This document shows positions 10,440 to 20,658 of a stretch of DNA of 64,000 nucleotides, one piece after another. Both the position numbers and the translations under genes were made by a program. The notes beneath the pieces were generated by a model. That model did not search any database. It was given only the letters and a program-made list of their open reading frames with translations, and had not been told where the DNA came from. This stretch comes from Adiantum capillus-veneris (taxonomy: Eukaryota; Streptophyta; Polypodiopsida; Polypodiales; Pteridaceae): contig CM043969.1 of the NCBI GenBank assembly GCA_014529385.2, positions 26,183,946-26,247,945 on the forward strand. The letters run 5' to 3'. Within the stretch, counting starts at the first letter, position 1. Every line of letters starts with the position of its first letter.

Positions 10440-11126
10440 ATCCTTAACCTCCTCTTTAACAATGTTTGTATTATCAACCACACTGAGCTTATCAACCCTC
10501 ATCTGTCGCTTCATAATCATATTAACCACTTAAAAAACTATTTACCAATCGGAGGGTAAAACTAGTTCACTTGCTGAGTTTTTTGGTAGTTGCACCAAAC
10601 TCCTTTGAAGTCACAAATCAGAAACTTGAATAAAAAACTCAACCTTCTCATACTTCAATGGACATTGATCTACCGTACATAACTCCTCAAACTTTTGTTC
10701 AAATTCTCATAGAAATTCTTGTGTAGATAAGTCCTTATTCTCCTTCTGCAGCCACTTTATAAAACTTTGTTTTGTTACCCTCTGAATCTTCAAGAAAATA
10801 CTCCTCTTGCAAAGTTTTTAAAATTCCTATCAATTTGGTGCTTGTGCTATCTATATTTCTCAAATTCAAGCCCTAAGTTTAGGCACTACAATCAGGTGAA
10901 ACCCTTCTACATGATTTTGATCATCGATCCCATTATCTTTCTCATACATATTGCAAAATTTTGAGATAACTTGGTGTTCAAACCACTACAATTTTTCCAT
11001 GACTAGCTATCAAGCTCTACAAATCCGCTCATGCAAGTTGTGTTGTTGTTGGGTAGCCTATTGCTGCTACATGTAAGCAGCAAACTACTGCATCATTTGT
11101 TGCATCGCTACCTCCTGTGTAGTCAT
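10440..11126 (-). pseudogene. Ty3/gypsy gag remnant
   Basis: From a minus-strand ATG at 11126 the frame reads MTTQEVAMQQMMQ and, past a stop, AAYM and a Gln-rich run, as in many Ty3 Gag N-termini. Further on (about 10770-10560, minus) a frame reads FIKWLQKENKDLSTQEFL, then EFEQKFEELCTVDQCPLKYE, a segment shared by a plant Ty3 Gag family whose RT matches 8284-9150. Several stops and frameshifts break it. No zinc knuckle is visible. Order gag (11.1-10.4 kb) then pol (9.4-8.3 kb) on one strand supports a single element. Confidence 0.5.
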
Positions 11127-11658
<532 letters not shown>

Positions 11659-11679
11659 CTAGAGCTAGGGAGTTCTAGG

Positions 11680-12060
11680 CTATGTTTTATGATTACAAAT
11701 ATGAGAGAGATAAGAAGTTTCTAGTTTCTTAATTATATAAGAGATTATGAGAGCTTCACGCTATGGTAGCTTGATTAAGAGAGTGAGATAAAGATATTAG
11801 GAAGCTTAGGATTCACAATGGTATATGGGAGAGAGAAAAAGCTCTAGGCAATGGTTTATGATTATGAAGATGAGACAGAGATAGAAGTTTATGGTTCCTT
11901 AACTATATGAGAGATTATGCGAGCTTCAAACTATGGTTTTAGGCTTGACTATGAGAGAGATTATGCAAGCTTCAAGCTATGGTAGCTTGATTATGAGATC
12001 GAGATAAAGATATTAGGAAGCTTAGGCTTACGAGGGTATATGGGAGAGAGAAAAGGCTAT
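11680..12060. repeat. Degenerate tandem repeat, period about 210 bp
   Basis: Two diverged units share GAGATAAAGATATTAGGAAG (near 11785 and 12002) and GTATATGGGAGAGAGAAAA (near 11822 and 12036). They are purine-rich and contain repeated AAGCTT hexamers. Confidence 0.65.
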
Positions 12061-12102
12061 GGAAGCCTTGAATATGCGGACCCATGAGGGGGAGAGCAAA
12101 AG

Positions 12103-12215
12103 AGATCAAGAGCTTAGGAATCTTTAGGGTAAGCCAGAGAGATTAAGGGCTTAGGAAGCTTGAGGGTAAGCAAGAGAGATCAAGAGTTTAGGAAGCTTGA
12201 AGGTGAGCAAGAAAG
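12103..12215. repeat. Three tandem copies of a 37-bp unit
   Basis: Units start near 12104, 12141 and 12178, each close to GATCAAGAGCTTAGGAAGCT plus GAGGGTAAGCAAGAGA. The same AGGAAGCTT core occurs in the longer repeat just upstream. Confidence 0.8.
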
Positions 12216-12225
12216 AGCTCAAGTA

Positions 12226-12765
12226 GGAGAGCTTTCCCCACTTGAGTATCAATAGCACCGTGTGACAACTCCCCCTTTGCATGCTTATTAAAAAATACTA
12301 TTAATGGCCCCCACCACTGGTGATGTTGCTAGCACTTGTCATGGGAAGCCTCTCCTGGTGATGTGGCAGGCAATCGAGGGAGGTGCACCAAATTCACCGA
12401 GACTAGAGCCAAAATGCAATGCAAGGTGTACTTTTTGCTTCACACCAAGCTATTGACAAGCCAAGCTACTGCTCACAAGCCAAGCTACTGACAAGCCATT
12501 GTGAGCCGCTTCTCCCTCCACTGCACCATCATTCTCTCTTCCCACCATGTTTTGGTTATTTTTCCCTTTAATTCACTTTGAAATCGCTAAATCCCCCCAT
12601 GGGTGGGCAGCCACTTTCCTATGGGCTTATGAGCAGCCATTGCTTGGCCAAAACCCTTTTACCCACTCTCCTGTTCCACACTTGATTTACATATTGACCA
12701 AAGCATGGCTAAGCAACACGACTCAATCATAATTTCAAGCTCCTTGATCACTTATTGTGATTACT
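12226..12765. other. No gene supported
   Basis: Contains a short repeat of GACAAGCCAAGCTACTG near 12455-12495. Otherwise unassigned. Confidence 0.5.
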
Positions 12766-13080
12766 GAAGTGCGCCACATTTTGTCATGTATAGCAAACAC
12801 ACATAATAATTGATTTTTGAAGTGGACCACATTTGTCCTATATTGAGACCAACCATTGCACAACATCATCCTGTGACGGCCATGTTAGCATTTCCCGCAA
12901 TCAACATATTCCAAGTCATGACATTCCAAATGGGAAGTCCGTCAGGAACTTTATCTGCTTTCATGTGGGGACCACATTTGGCATTTATATCCACCAACCA
13001 TTGACAAGCACGACCATGCTAGCATTTCCCACAATCAATGTACTCCAAGAGATAACATTTTGGACTTCAAGCTCCTCAAG
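12766..13080. repeat. Diverged tandem repeat, period about 145 bp
   Basis: GGACCACATTTG, ACCAACCATTG, and ATGYTAGCATTTCCC followed by CAATCAA recur in the same order from about 12825 and again from about 12970. A partial third copy of the first motif lies near 12771. Confidence 0.65.
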
Positions 13081-13763
13081 CACTTCCATGCTTTCCGAAG
13101 CGTCATAATAGGCATCCTTATCGACCAAAATATTGTCGAGCGCATATTCCTGCATACACATTTGGCATGAATATTAATTTCTAACCTTATAAAAGTATTT
13201 TCCATCTTAATATGGCCACTTAGGTCTAGGGACAATAAAAAGAGAACAAGTGAAATTGATCAAGTATTGATGGACAAACTGGTCAATGCTTGGGAGCAAA
13301 ACAGGAAAAGTCCATAAAAGAGCAAGGGTAATTGCTAACTAGTTATCTTAGTTATAGCTATAGGTCAAAGAAGGATAAATGTATCTTGGGCAGCCTTGAT
13401 CAAAGGTACAAGACAAAGGAGATAATCGAGAGTTTTAGTCCACATGTCTAAAGCACCACACACTTGCCTTTGTGAATTTAACAAGTGTATGTGGGTGTGT
13501 GTGGTGTCTCTACTTACCAAGAAGAGTCCAAAAGGGGAGGGAGGGAAGGAAAGCTCTTCATGCAAGGTAATCTAGGACAAGTGTAGCATAAGCTTGAGTT
13601 GCATTATAAGATGTTCCCACCTCATTGGTCAAGTTATATGCATTCTAACTGAAGACTAGTTGCACACTTGCACAATCATATAAAGAGGGGATTGTTGGAT
13701 TTTTGGCTCTCTTGCTCCTCACACACTCTCTCATGTGCCCAAGTTGGAAAAATAAGCTCTCTG

Positions 13764-13765
<2 letters not shown>

Positions 13766-13803
<38 letters not shown>
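13766..13803. repeat. (CT)n microsatellite
   Basis: About 19 CT units. The flanks 13081-13765 and 13804-14377 hold no gene that I recognise; a 93-codon minus-strand frame at 13813-14094, rich in Lys and Glu, has no known motif. Confidence 0.93.
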
Positions 13804-13810
<7 letters not shown>

Positions 13811-14377
13811 CTCTAGAGACGCACTCTATGCTCAATCTCTTGGCTATGGATGCAAATCCAAGCCAATGAAGGTTTCTTCTTCTCCATGTCTACTACTCTA
13901 TTACTAACCTTTCCTAACAGCTTTTGCCCATGAGCAAGCGTACACAGATTATCAATTCTCTTTCTTGAAAAGTACTTCTTTTCACCCTTATCTTCCTCTT
14001 TCTTCGTAGTTCCTTTCTCCCTATTGGGGTGTTTAGGATTTGGGAAGGAGAAAATACCATGGAATCCATCTTCTTGATTCAAGAAATGCTCCACAAGATC
14101 ACAAACATGTATTGTAACAAAGCTCTCGTTTGAGGGAATTATAATACGAGTCCTTTTGGAGAGGAGACCGGCTCCAAGAAAATCCGTTCCTTATTGAGTT
14201 GTCAATCTTAATTTAGGCATTCTCTTTGAATCATGTGCATTATTATGATGTTTTTAATGTGCATATCAACTCGGCACAACCTATAGTCTCCTCTCTATCT
14301 AGCTCTTAAGGAAAAACTCTCTCCTTTTAGAGTTAAATTCTGTTTAATGTAAAACTAAGCATTAAATTCATTGACGT

Positions 14378-14389
14378 TAGTATTAGAGC
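14378..14389 (+). other. Probable primer-binding site, tRNA-Met type
   Basis: TAGTATTAGAGC matches TGGTATCAGAGC at 10 of 12 positions and lies upstream of gag. There is no clean CA LTR end before it. Confidence 0.4.
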
Positions 14390-14929
14390 TGAGGTTTCTC
14401 TTGCCTAAGAAGAGAGGTACTTGAGTAATCTATGAAAGGTTTGATTTGTTCATTGCAATCGAGTAAGTGGGACTAAGATTTAGTATCTTGGTTATGTCTG
14501 TTTACTGGGTATGGGGGACACCATCGAGATCTATGGTCTTGATAATGGAGTCTTTTGGGACTTGCCTTTGGCTTAACCATTATTGAGCCATTAGTCACTT
14601 GATAGGAACATATGTCATTCTTGCACTATTAAACCCAATCCACTACTCTTTACAATTAGCAATATTCTAAGCCACGAGTGCAGTTACTCGAGTGCTAATT
14701 TTCAAGGGATAAGAGGAGTAGTAGCCAAAGTTTTGGAAGTGCTAAGGAAGAAGTTAGCATACATATACAAGGAAATTCAATCACGGCCCAATATAATAAA
14801 AAATAAAAGGCTTTCCTAATGGCTCTAAAAAAATTGAAAGGCCTAGGCTTTCCTAATGGCTCTAGTGGCTTGAAAATGCTAGAGGAAAGAAAATTAAGAA
14901 GAAAAACACAAATGTATAAGGTGCATTCG

Positions 14930-15066
14930 ACCATCTCTATTTTTATGCACACAAAATGTCCTTTTTCCACCTCCATGGTCTTTGCATTTTCTAAACTCAC
15001 CCTTCACTTACACTCGAGAAGTTTTGAAAGGATTTTTGATTTTTCAAGATTGGGGAGGCCTAATTA
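14930..15066 (+). repeat. Dispersed repeat, copy 1
   Basis: Shares with 24790-24925 the ordered blocks CTCACCCTTCACT / TCACCCTTCACTAATGTAC, AAAGGATTTTT and AAGATTGRGGAGRCCTAAT. It lies in the leader of the Ty3 element. Confidence 0.6.
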
Positions 15067-15116
15067 AGGTAATGTAATTAATATTGACAACTTAGATTTG
15101 GCTCATGTTATAACAT

Positions 15117-16460
15117 TTGATGATGGTTGCAGAGTTGTCAACTACCTTGTCAACAAGTTACAAGAAACAATGGGAAACCCTATTTTGCAAGCGGAGGTTC
15201 AAAGTCAAATTCAAGCTCTTCAAGCCCAAGTTACCAGAAGATAGAATTCCTATGAGGCCTTCGAGTGAGATTTCCAAAATAGAAATCTCTTTGGGTAATG
15301 AAGAGGAGATACCAAAAGGCCCTCCCCGGAAAACGGTTCGAGAAGAAGAAGTGCACATGAAACTTTCAAGGGAGAGGTATGAAAGCAGCACCCCTCCAAC
15401 CTCTCAAAGTGATGCTACCCCAAGACGACAAGACAGGCACAACGAACACCTATTCCTCCCAAAAAGAAGAGGAAGTCATCAAGTACTCTGTCTCGTGACA
15501 ATCCACAAAGAAGGGAGAAAGAAATCTTAACAAGAGGACACAAAGAAAGTGGTCACCATATTGGCCTTCTTCTTCCTCTTCCTCTTTGTCATCAACACCA
15601 TCTTCTGACACAGAGGACGACTTGCCACCCAAGAGAGAGAAGAGAAGGGGTAAATGGAGGAGCTATGCATCATGGAAGAGGTCAAGTAAATAGGAGAAAT
15701 TCATAGTGGGAGGAAAGAACCTCAGCTTCCTTACCTATGATGGAACCTTAGAAACAATTGGTGAAGTGTTGGCCTTTATCGAACAGTTTGACATGGCTTT
15801 TGGAGATGAAGATTTCTTGAAATCTTTAAAGCTCCAAAACACCTCTATGCAGTTCCAAAAGTCAGCCCGTCAAAATGGTGGGTAAGGCTATGTAGTCAAG
15901 GTGAAGCTCCAAAGACTTAAAAAGCTTTGATGATTGCTATTACAAAGCAATTCCTTGCAAGTGATGCCATAGACAAAGTCCTCACGGAATGGCGAAGCTT
16001 GAAGATGGCCACATATGAGTTTGTCCAAAAGTATGTGGATAAGTTTTGTGAGTTACATCTCAAAGCCACTGTCTACAAAAAGATAGACTTTGCAGAACAA
16101 AAGCAATAATTTTGTGATGGCCTATTTGAGGAAATGAGTGAGTATGTCAACTCACAGAGGCCTAAAACTATTTTAGAGGTCATACATCATACTATGGTTG
16201 CTTCAAGGATTCATTTCTAACAAGGGACTAAGGAGGGTTCCAATCCAATGGAAGTTAAGAAATCAACTGAGCCAAAGGGGAAGAAAAATGCGACGCACAA
16301 TTCTCCCAATGCTAACAACAACAACAAAAAAGGAAAGGCAAAAGAAAAGGGCTACAAAGGTAAAAATAAACTTTCTCCTAAAGACATTATCGTAAAGATA
16401 ACAAGTGTTCAAGTGTGGAGAGCAAGGTCATATTTCCTGTGAATGTCCCAAGAGAAGTGA
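15117..16460 (+). pseudogene. Ty3/gypsy gag with frameshifted zinc knuckle
   Basis: Three broken frames make up the Gag. The first (15117-15530) is a basic N-terminal part. A middle part near 15710-15860 reads LSFLTYDGTLETIGEVLAFI. The third, from about 15927, reads TEWRSLKMATYEFVQKYVDK and LFEEMSEYVNSQRPKTILEV, typical of retrotransposon capsid helices. A Lys/Asn-rich linker follows. At about 16398-16442 the bases would encode a knuckle of the form CFKCGEQGHISCEC but one base is missing after the first cysteine, so the two halves lie in different frames. Gag would form the particle and bind RNA. This copy cannot give a full-length product. Confidence 0.7.
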
Positions 16461-16760
16461 ACGTAATGACCCTCCGAGAGCCACCTGCTGTCATATTGTT
16501 TGACCCTGGCTCTACCCACAAGTTAATTTCTATTGAGCTAGCTACCAAGCTAGGAATTCATGACTTTGATATGGGAGATGTGGTACAAGCAGATGAAGCT
16601 TTCAAAGGGCAAGAGGACTCAGTCACTAAATTGATTGGGAAGCTAAGTCTCCATGTGCAAAGCTATGTTGGTAAATAACATCTCTTCATCTCTCCACTCA
16701 AGCATGAAGATGTGATCCTAGGGGCACCATGGTTTGGATTGCATGGCTGCCACTATGAAG
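16461..16760 (+). pseudogene. Retrotransposon aspartic protease remnant
   Basis: The frame 16415-16678 reads AVILFDPGSTHKLISIELAT, the active-site loop of a retroviral-type protease with DPG in place of the usual DSG or DTG. After a stop the same frame gives HEDVILGAPWF near 16710, the conserved ILGxPWL block at the end of the domain. The enzyme would cut the Gag-Pol precursor. The stop between the two blocks inactivates it. From 16760 to 17100 the sequence is too decayed to assign. Confidence 0.65.
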
Positions 16761-17101
16761 TTTCATGAGAGAAAAGTCCTCTTCATCTATCGAGGCAAAG
16801 ATGCTGCACTTGATGTAAATAGTGTGGGCACCACTATATCACTTGTATAGATTCAAACTTTAGACAAAGTAATGAAAAGATCTCTTTCTTGTTACATGGT
16901 TTTTATCAAGGAGTCTAAGAAAAATGCATGTGTTCCTAATGAAGCTAGAAATGAAACTTATGGATGACATTTACAGAGAGCTACCTCCCAAAAGGGGACA
17001 ACATGATCATTCCATAGAACTTCTACATGGTAGTTCACCTCCTAATAAGCCTCCTTATTGAGTCTCATCGGCTCAACAAGAGGAGATTATGAGGCGAGCT
17101 T

Positions 17102-17786
17102 GTGGAAGAAGGGATGGTCATGCCTAGTTCATCTCCATTTTGTTCACCCATTCTACTAGTACAAAAGAAAGGTGGTACTTATAGAGTGTGTGTGGATTAT
17201 CGAGTGCTTTTCTGGATAACCATAAAGAAAAGATTTTATATTCCCAAGATATATGATCTATTTGGTAAGCTACAAGGGTCTACCTACTTTAGTAGAATAG
17301 ATCTCAAAAGTGGCTACCTTTAATCAAATGATGGAGAGGCTCTTTAGACCTCATCAAAGCTTCACAATAGCTTTCTTTGACGACATTGTCATCTACTCGA
17401 AGACTATTGAGGAACATATGCAGCATCTTCAGGTAATATTTCAAGTTTTGAGAGACAATAAGCTTTACATTAATCAAAAGAAAAGTGAGTTTTTCTTAAA
17501 AACAATTCAGGTCATATTATCTCTCAAGAAGGGACTTACCAATGCACTGGCTACCTTTAATCGAATGATGGAGAGGCTCTTTAGACCTCATCAAAGCTTC
17601 ACAAGAGCTTTCTTTGACGACATTGTCATCTACTCGAAGACTATTGAGGAACATAAGCAACATCTTCAGGTCATATTTCAAGTTTTGAGAGACAATAAGC
17701 TTTACATTAATCAAAAGAAAAGTGAGTTTTTCTTAAAAACAATTCACGTCATATTATCTCTCAAGAAGGGATTGAATGGACCCTGA
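17102..17786 (+). pseudogene. Ty3/gypsy reverse transcriptase with duplicated catalytic block
   Basis: The first frame reads MPSSSPFCSPILLVQKKGGT and YRVCVDYRVL, then STYFSRIDLKSGY, which are RT fingers and palm motifs including the first catalytic aspartate. The segment that normally follows (up to MPFGLTNAPATF) is missing. Instead FNQMMERLFRPHQSF leads into FFDDIVIYSK (FFDD at 17373-17384), the catalytic YxDD-type box, and the whole block is repeated with a second FFDD at 17610-17621. The second copy starts at GLTNALATFNRMM, so the missing PFGLTNA sequence is partly preserved only at the junction. Known role: copying RNA to DNA. This copy is structurally impossible as an enzyme. Confidence 0.8.
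17311..17784 (+). repeat. 237-bp in-frame tandem duplication in RT
   Basis: 17311-17547 and 17548-17784 match with about seven differences in the first ~226 bases. The period is 79 codons, so the frame is kept through both copies. Similarity fades over the last ten bases of copy 2. Confidence 0.92.
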
Positions 17787-17999
17787 AAAGCTAGAGGTAA
17801 TAAAAAGATGGCATATACCAATGAATCTACATGAATAAAGAAGCTTATAAGAATGTGTGCATACTATAGACGCTTTATAGAAAAATTCGCATCCAAAGCA
17901 GGCCCATTTTATGGATTGACTAAGAAGAATGTTAAATTTGTAAGGACTGCAAAAGAGAATCAAGCTTTTGAAAATCTAATGGCAAAGCTTAACTTTCAA

Positions 18000-18403
18000 C
18001 CCATTCTAATATTACCAGACCTTCGATTTTGAATTCCAATGTGATGCTTGTAGACAATGCCTTGGAGCTATATTGCTTCAAGAAGGGAAAGCCATAGCAT
18101 ACGAAAGTAGGGAGATTGGATGACCAAGAAAAGAATCTAGACCTATATGAAAAATAGATGTTAGCTATCTTACATGCCCTAGATGCATGGAAGCATTATG
18201 TCATAGACACTCCATTTATTTTGCGCACAAATCATCAAAGTCTTAAATACTTTTTGACGCAAACAAAATTAAGTGATAAGAAAATGAGGTGGGCGAACGC
18301 TATTTCACAGTTTAATTTTCATATTGCTCACATAGCCGATAAGCACAACCAAGTGACCAATGCACTTTTACAAAGGCCAAAAGTGAATAGCTACTCACAA
18401 TGA
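18000..18403 (+). pseudogene. Ty3/gypsy RNase H remnant
   Basis: Around 18000-18130 a frame reads FEFQCDACRQCLGAILLQEG, the start of the RNase H fold (usually FxxxxDAS...GAVL). The frame 18158-18403 continues LAILHALDAWKHYV, LRTNHQSLKYFL and HNQVTNALLQRP. The usual catalytic Asp positions in TDHxSL and in ADALSR are Asn here (TNH, TNAL). With the stops between the pieces, the domain is dead. Confidence 0.7.
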
Positions 18404-18448
18404 TCTATCCTCTATGATATATGAGTACGCTATGGATCCTTACAAAGT

Positions 18449-18800
18449 ATGATAGAGGAAAGCAACGTGGCTTGCTTTAGCCATTTCCTATACCTGATTC
18501 CCCATGGGAAAGTATATCCATGGATTTCATCTTTGGATCGATTGCCAAAATCCATACATGGGAATACAAGAATATGGACAATCGTAGACCGATTTAACAA
18601 GCAAGTGCATTTCATATCGGTCAAGAAGGCTCTTAAAGCACACCATATGGAAACCCTCTTTATTTCAGAGGTCTTTAAGTACCATGGCTTACCAAAATCT
18701 GTAGTATCCGACAGAGATCCAAGAATGACCAACAATTTTTGGGTCTCTTTGAGAATTCAGGTACTAAGTTGAATTTCTCCTCGGTCTATCGTCGACAAAT
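18449..18800 (+). pseudogene. Ty3/gypsy integrase core remnant
   Basis: Reads LPKSIHGNTRIWTIVDRFNK, then KYHGLPKSVVSDRDPRMTN, the integrase catalytic core with its second aspartate (SDRDP). The first block (usually SxSMDFI) is present only in another frame near 18518. After a frameshift at about 18740 come SGTKLNFSS and DGQS, where the family has GTxLxFSSAYHPQTDGQSE, but the glutamate is not clear. The protein would insert element DNA in the genome. Downstream to about 19500 a frame gives TLEGIKVAWEGLVPYGIII with no motif that I know. Confidence 0.7.
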
Positions 18801-19500
18801 GGATGGCCAAAGTATCATACCCATTTCTCAAGCTTTTGCAAAGCAAAGAGCAGGGCGAGCATGCAAAATAGGGCTAGGAAAGTTGTATCAGATTTACATG
18901 GAGAGCACGTGCAAGAATGAAATGTTACCAACAATTGGTCTAGAATTCTTTGGAATGCTAGGATTGTTTGTTGTTGCTATGAAGCCATCTGATGAGAAAA
19001 CACTGCTTAGAATTGCGAAGAAAACAAATTAGCCTTTCCATGGACCAAAATACAAGGCGAGATCTTCTACCGATGGAAAGAATCTCTTAAGATGAGAAAT
19101 CTAATCCCTCTAGTATCAATAAACCTTCAACACGCTGCAGAGGGCCTCTTTATGGGATTATCATCATAAAGGAGGATGAAAATGGCTTTTCTAGGCGGCC
19201 ACTAAAGAAAATAAGTTCATCCAAGGGATGGGGAGCTCAACAACTAATAGCATCAAGGGTCTTGGATGTGAGGGAGTACCCCAATTATGATGATGATTGA
19301 TATGGACTCTTGTATCATTGGATGAAGGCTCAAGCAAGGATTGAAGAATGCTTGCGATGTCCAACAAAGAGACACATGAAAAGTACACCACATCATTGCT
19401 ATCTACGATATCAAAGCCTGTATAAAATCAATGCTAGAAAACTCTTTTTTGTGGATTTGCAACATTTTTACAATAAGAAAGTCCCTTCAACACTGGGGGA

Positions 19501-20123
19501 GAAGCATAAGTCCCCCTTCAACACTAGAAGGGATAAAAGTGGCGTGGGAAGGGCTTGTTCCCTATGGTATTATTATAAATGTGGAGAACGATGCCAACTC
19601 CACACCATATATATATGTATCACATGTGTGCACAAGCATTGCAATGCACCAAATGCATCTTTCGCCATCTTTAAATATTATAATGTGTAAATCTTCTTCT
19701 CCACACATTCGTTAATGCAAAATCCCATTCGTGGTGCGAGGTCGTGGAGCTTTTGGCAACAACTTCGAAGAGAGATGCTACGGAGCCATAAGCACAAGCT
19801 ATGCCATGAGGTAAAAGCCACACCATCTAGTCATAAAGTTCATATCTATTAAGTCGTATTAAACATGACGTTCTATAACAAGACAAAATTTGTATTAGAT
19901 ATAGTTAATTCTCCACATTGTTAACTTGGTGTTTGGCTCAAATGACTCTTTGAGGAACGGGGACTCGAGAGAGGTAGAGATTAGTCGCGCAGAGCATGTA
20001 GCTGCGCGTTGCCCAGCTCACGAGGCGCTGCCAAGAAGAGCTGGTGAGAGAGAGAGAGACAGAGAGTTGGGACTTGCGATTCATGGGTGAGAAGCGAGAC
20101 GGGACCCTCTCCACGTAGCGTAC
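19501..20123. other. Upstream flank of the PPR gene; no gene supported
   Basis: Holds short GA-rich runs near 20045-20065 but no clear TATA box. The left part is the tail of the Ty3 remnant. Confidence 0.4.
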
Positions 20124-20252
20124 ATGGCAGTTACTCACAATGTGTGGCCTTCTGCTAATCTCCAGCTTGCTGACTCGCAGAAGAAGAAGGTATTGCTAAT
20201 CGGCTCTGTGGGTTCTCTGTTTCTGTTGCTTCTCTTACGCCTCCAGTCTTTT
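20124..20252 (+). other. Small ORF upstream of the PPR gene
   Basis: ATG at 20124 opens 42 codons: a polar start, SQKKK, then a hydrophobic stretch VLLIGSVGSLFLLLLRL and a stop. A donor-like AAG|GTATTG lies within it at about 20190 and an acceptor-like T-tract ending TTTTTTAG at about 20506. It could be an upstream ORF, a first exon or chance. Splicing these two sites gives no continuous frame into the PPR from either nearby ATG, so I do not join them. Confidence 0.2.
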
Positions 20253-20658
20253 TAACTCTATAGAGGAAAGACCCATCGTATAATGGGAGTGTCAAGAGAC
20301 GAGCCTTACGGATACACAATTGGTGGAGTCCCGATGCCGCTGAAAAGGGCGCCACAAACACTTCAGAATATAGCTTTCTGAACCTGATTTCGGCGTCTGA
20401 GTTACCGTACACATCCTTATATGTAGAAGCTCCTGGATTAAGGTGTACTTTTGACATCCTCTGACATAATTGCATCATGAAACTCTGCTCTTTATTTGTT
20501 TTTTAGGGAAAATATCCTCAAAAGCTGACTACCTGTTTCTGTGCTGTAGAGGTCATGAGAGCTCACCATGTTTGGATTTCCCCCCTCAGCCCCAGCAAGA
20601 AGTCCAACTTATTGAGACTCATCGACCATCCAGAGTTGCAGAGTGCAAGGCCAGTTAC

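Larger units (their letters stand above)
14378..19500 (+). mobile_element. Decayed Ty3/gypsy retrotransposon
   Basis: Gag, a zinc knuckle, protease, RT, RNase H and integrase signatures follow in the Ty3/gypsy order between 15.1 and 18.8 kb on the plus strand, each in short broken frames. A PBS-like sequence lies at 14378-14389. A purine-rich tract near 19492 (CTGGGGGAGAAG) could be the polypurine tract. I could not find matching LTRs, so both outer limits are estimates. At least eight frame breaks, a deletion in RT and a tandem duplication make it dead. Confidence 0.75.

Noticed and set aside
20470-20658. PPR start at 20470
   Set aside because: The codon there is TTG, preceded by an in-frame stop; plant nuclear genes rarely start so. 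The first ATG in frame is at 20659.
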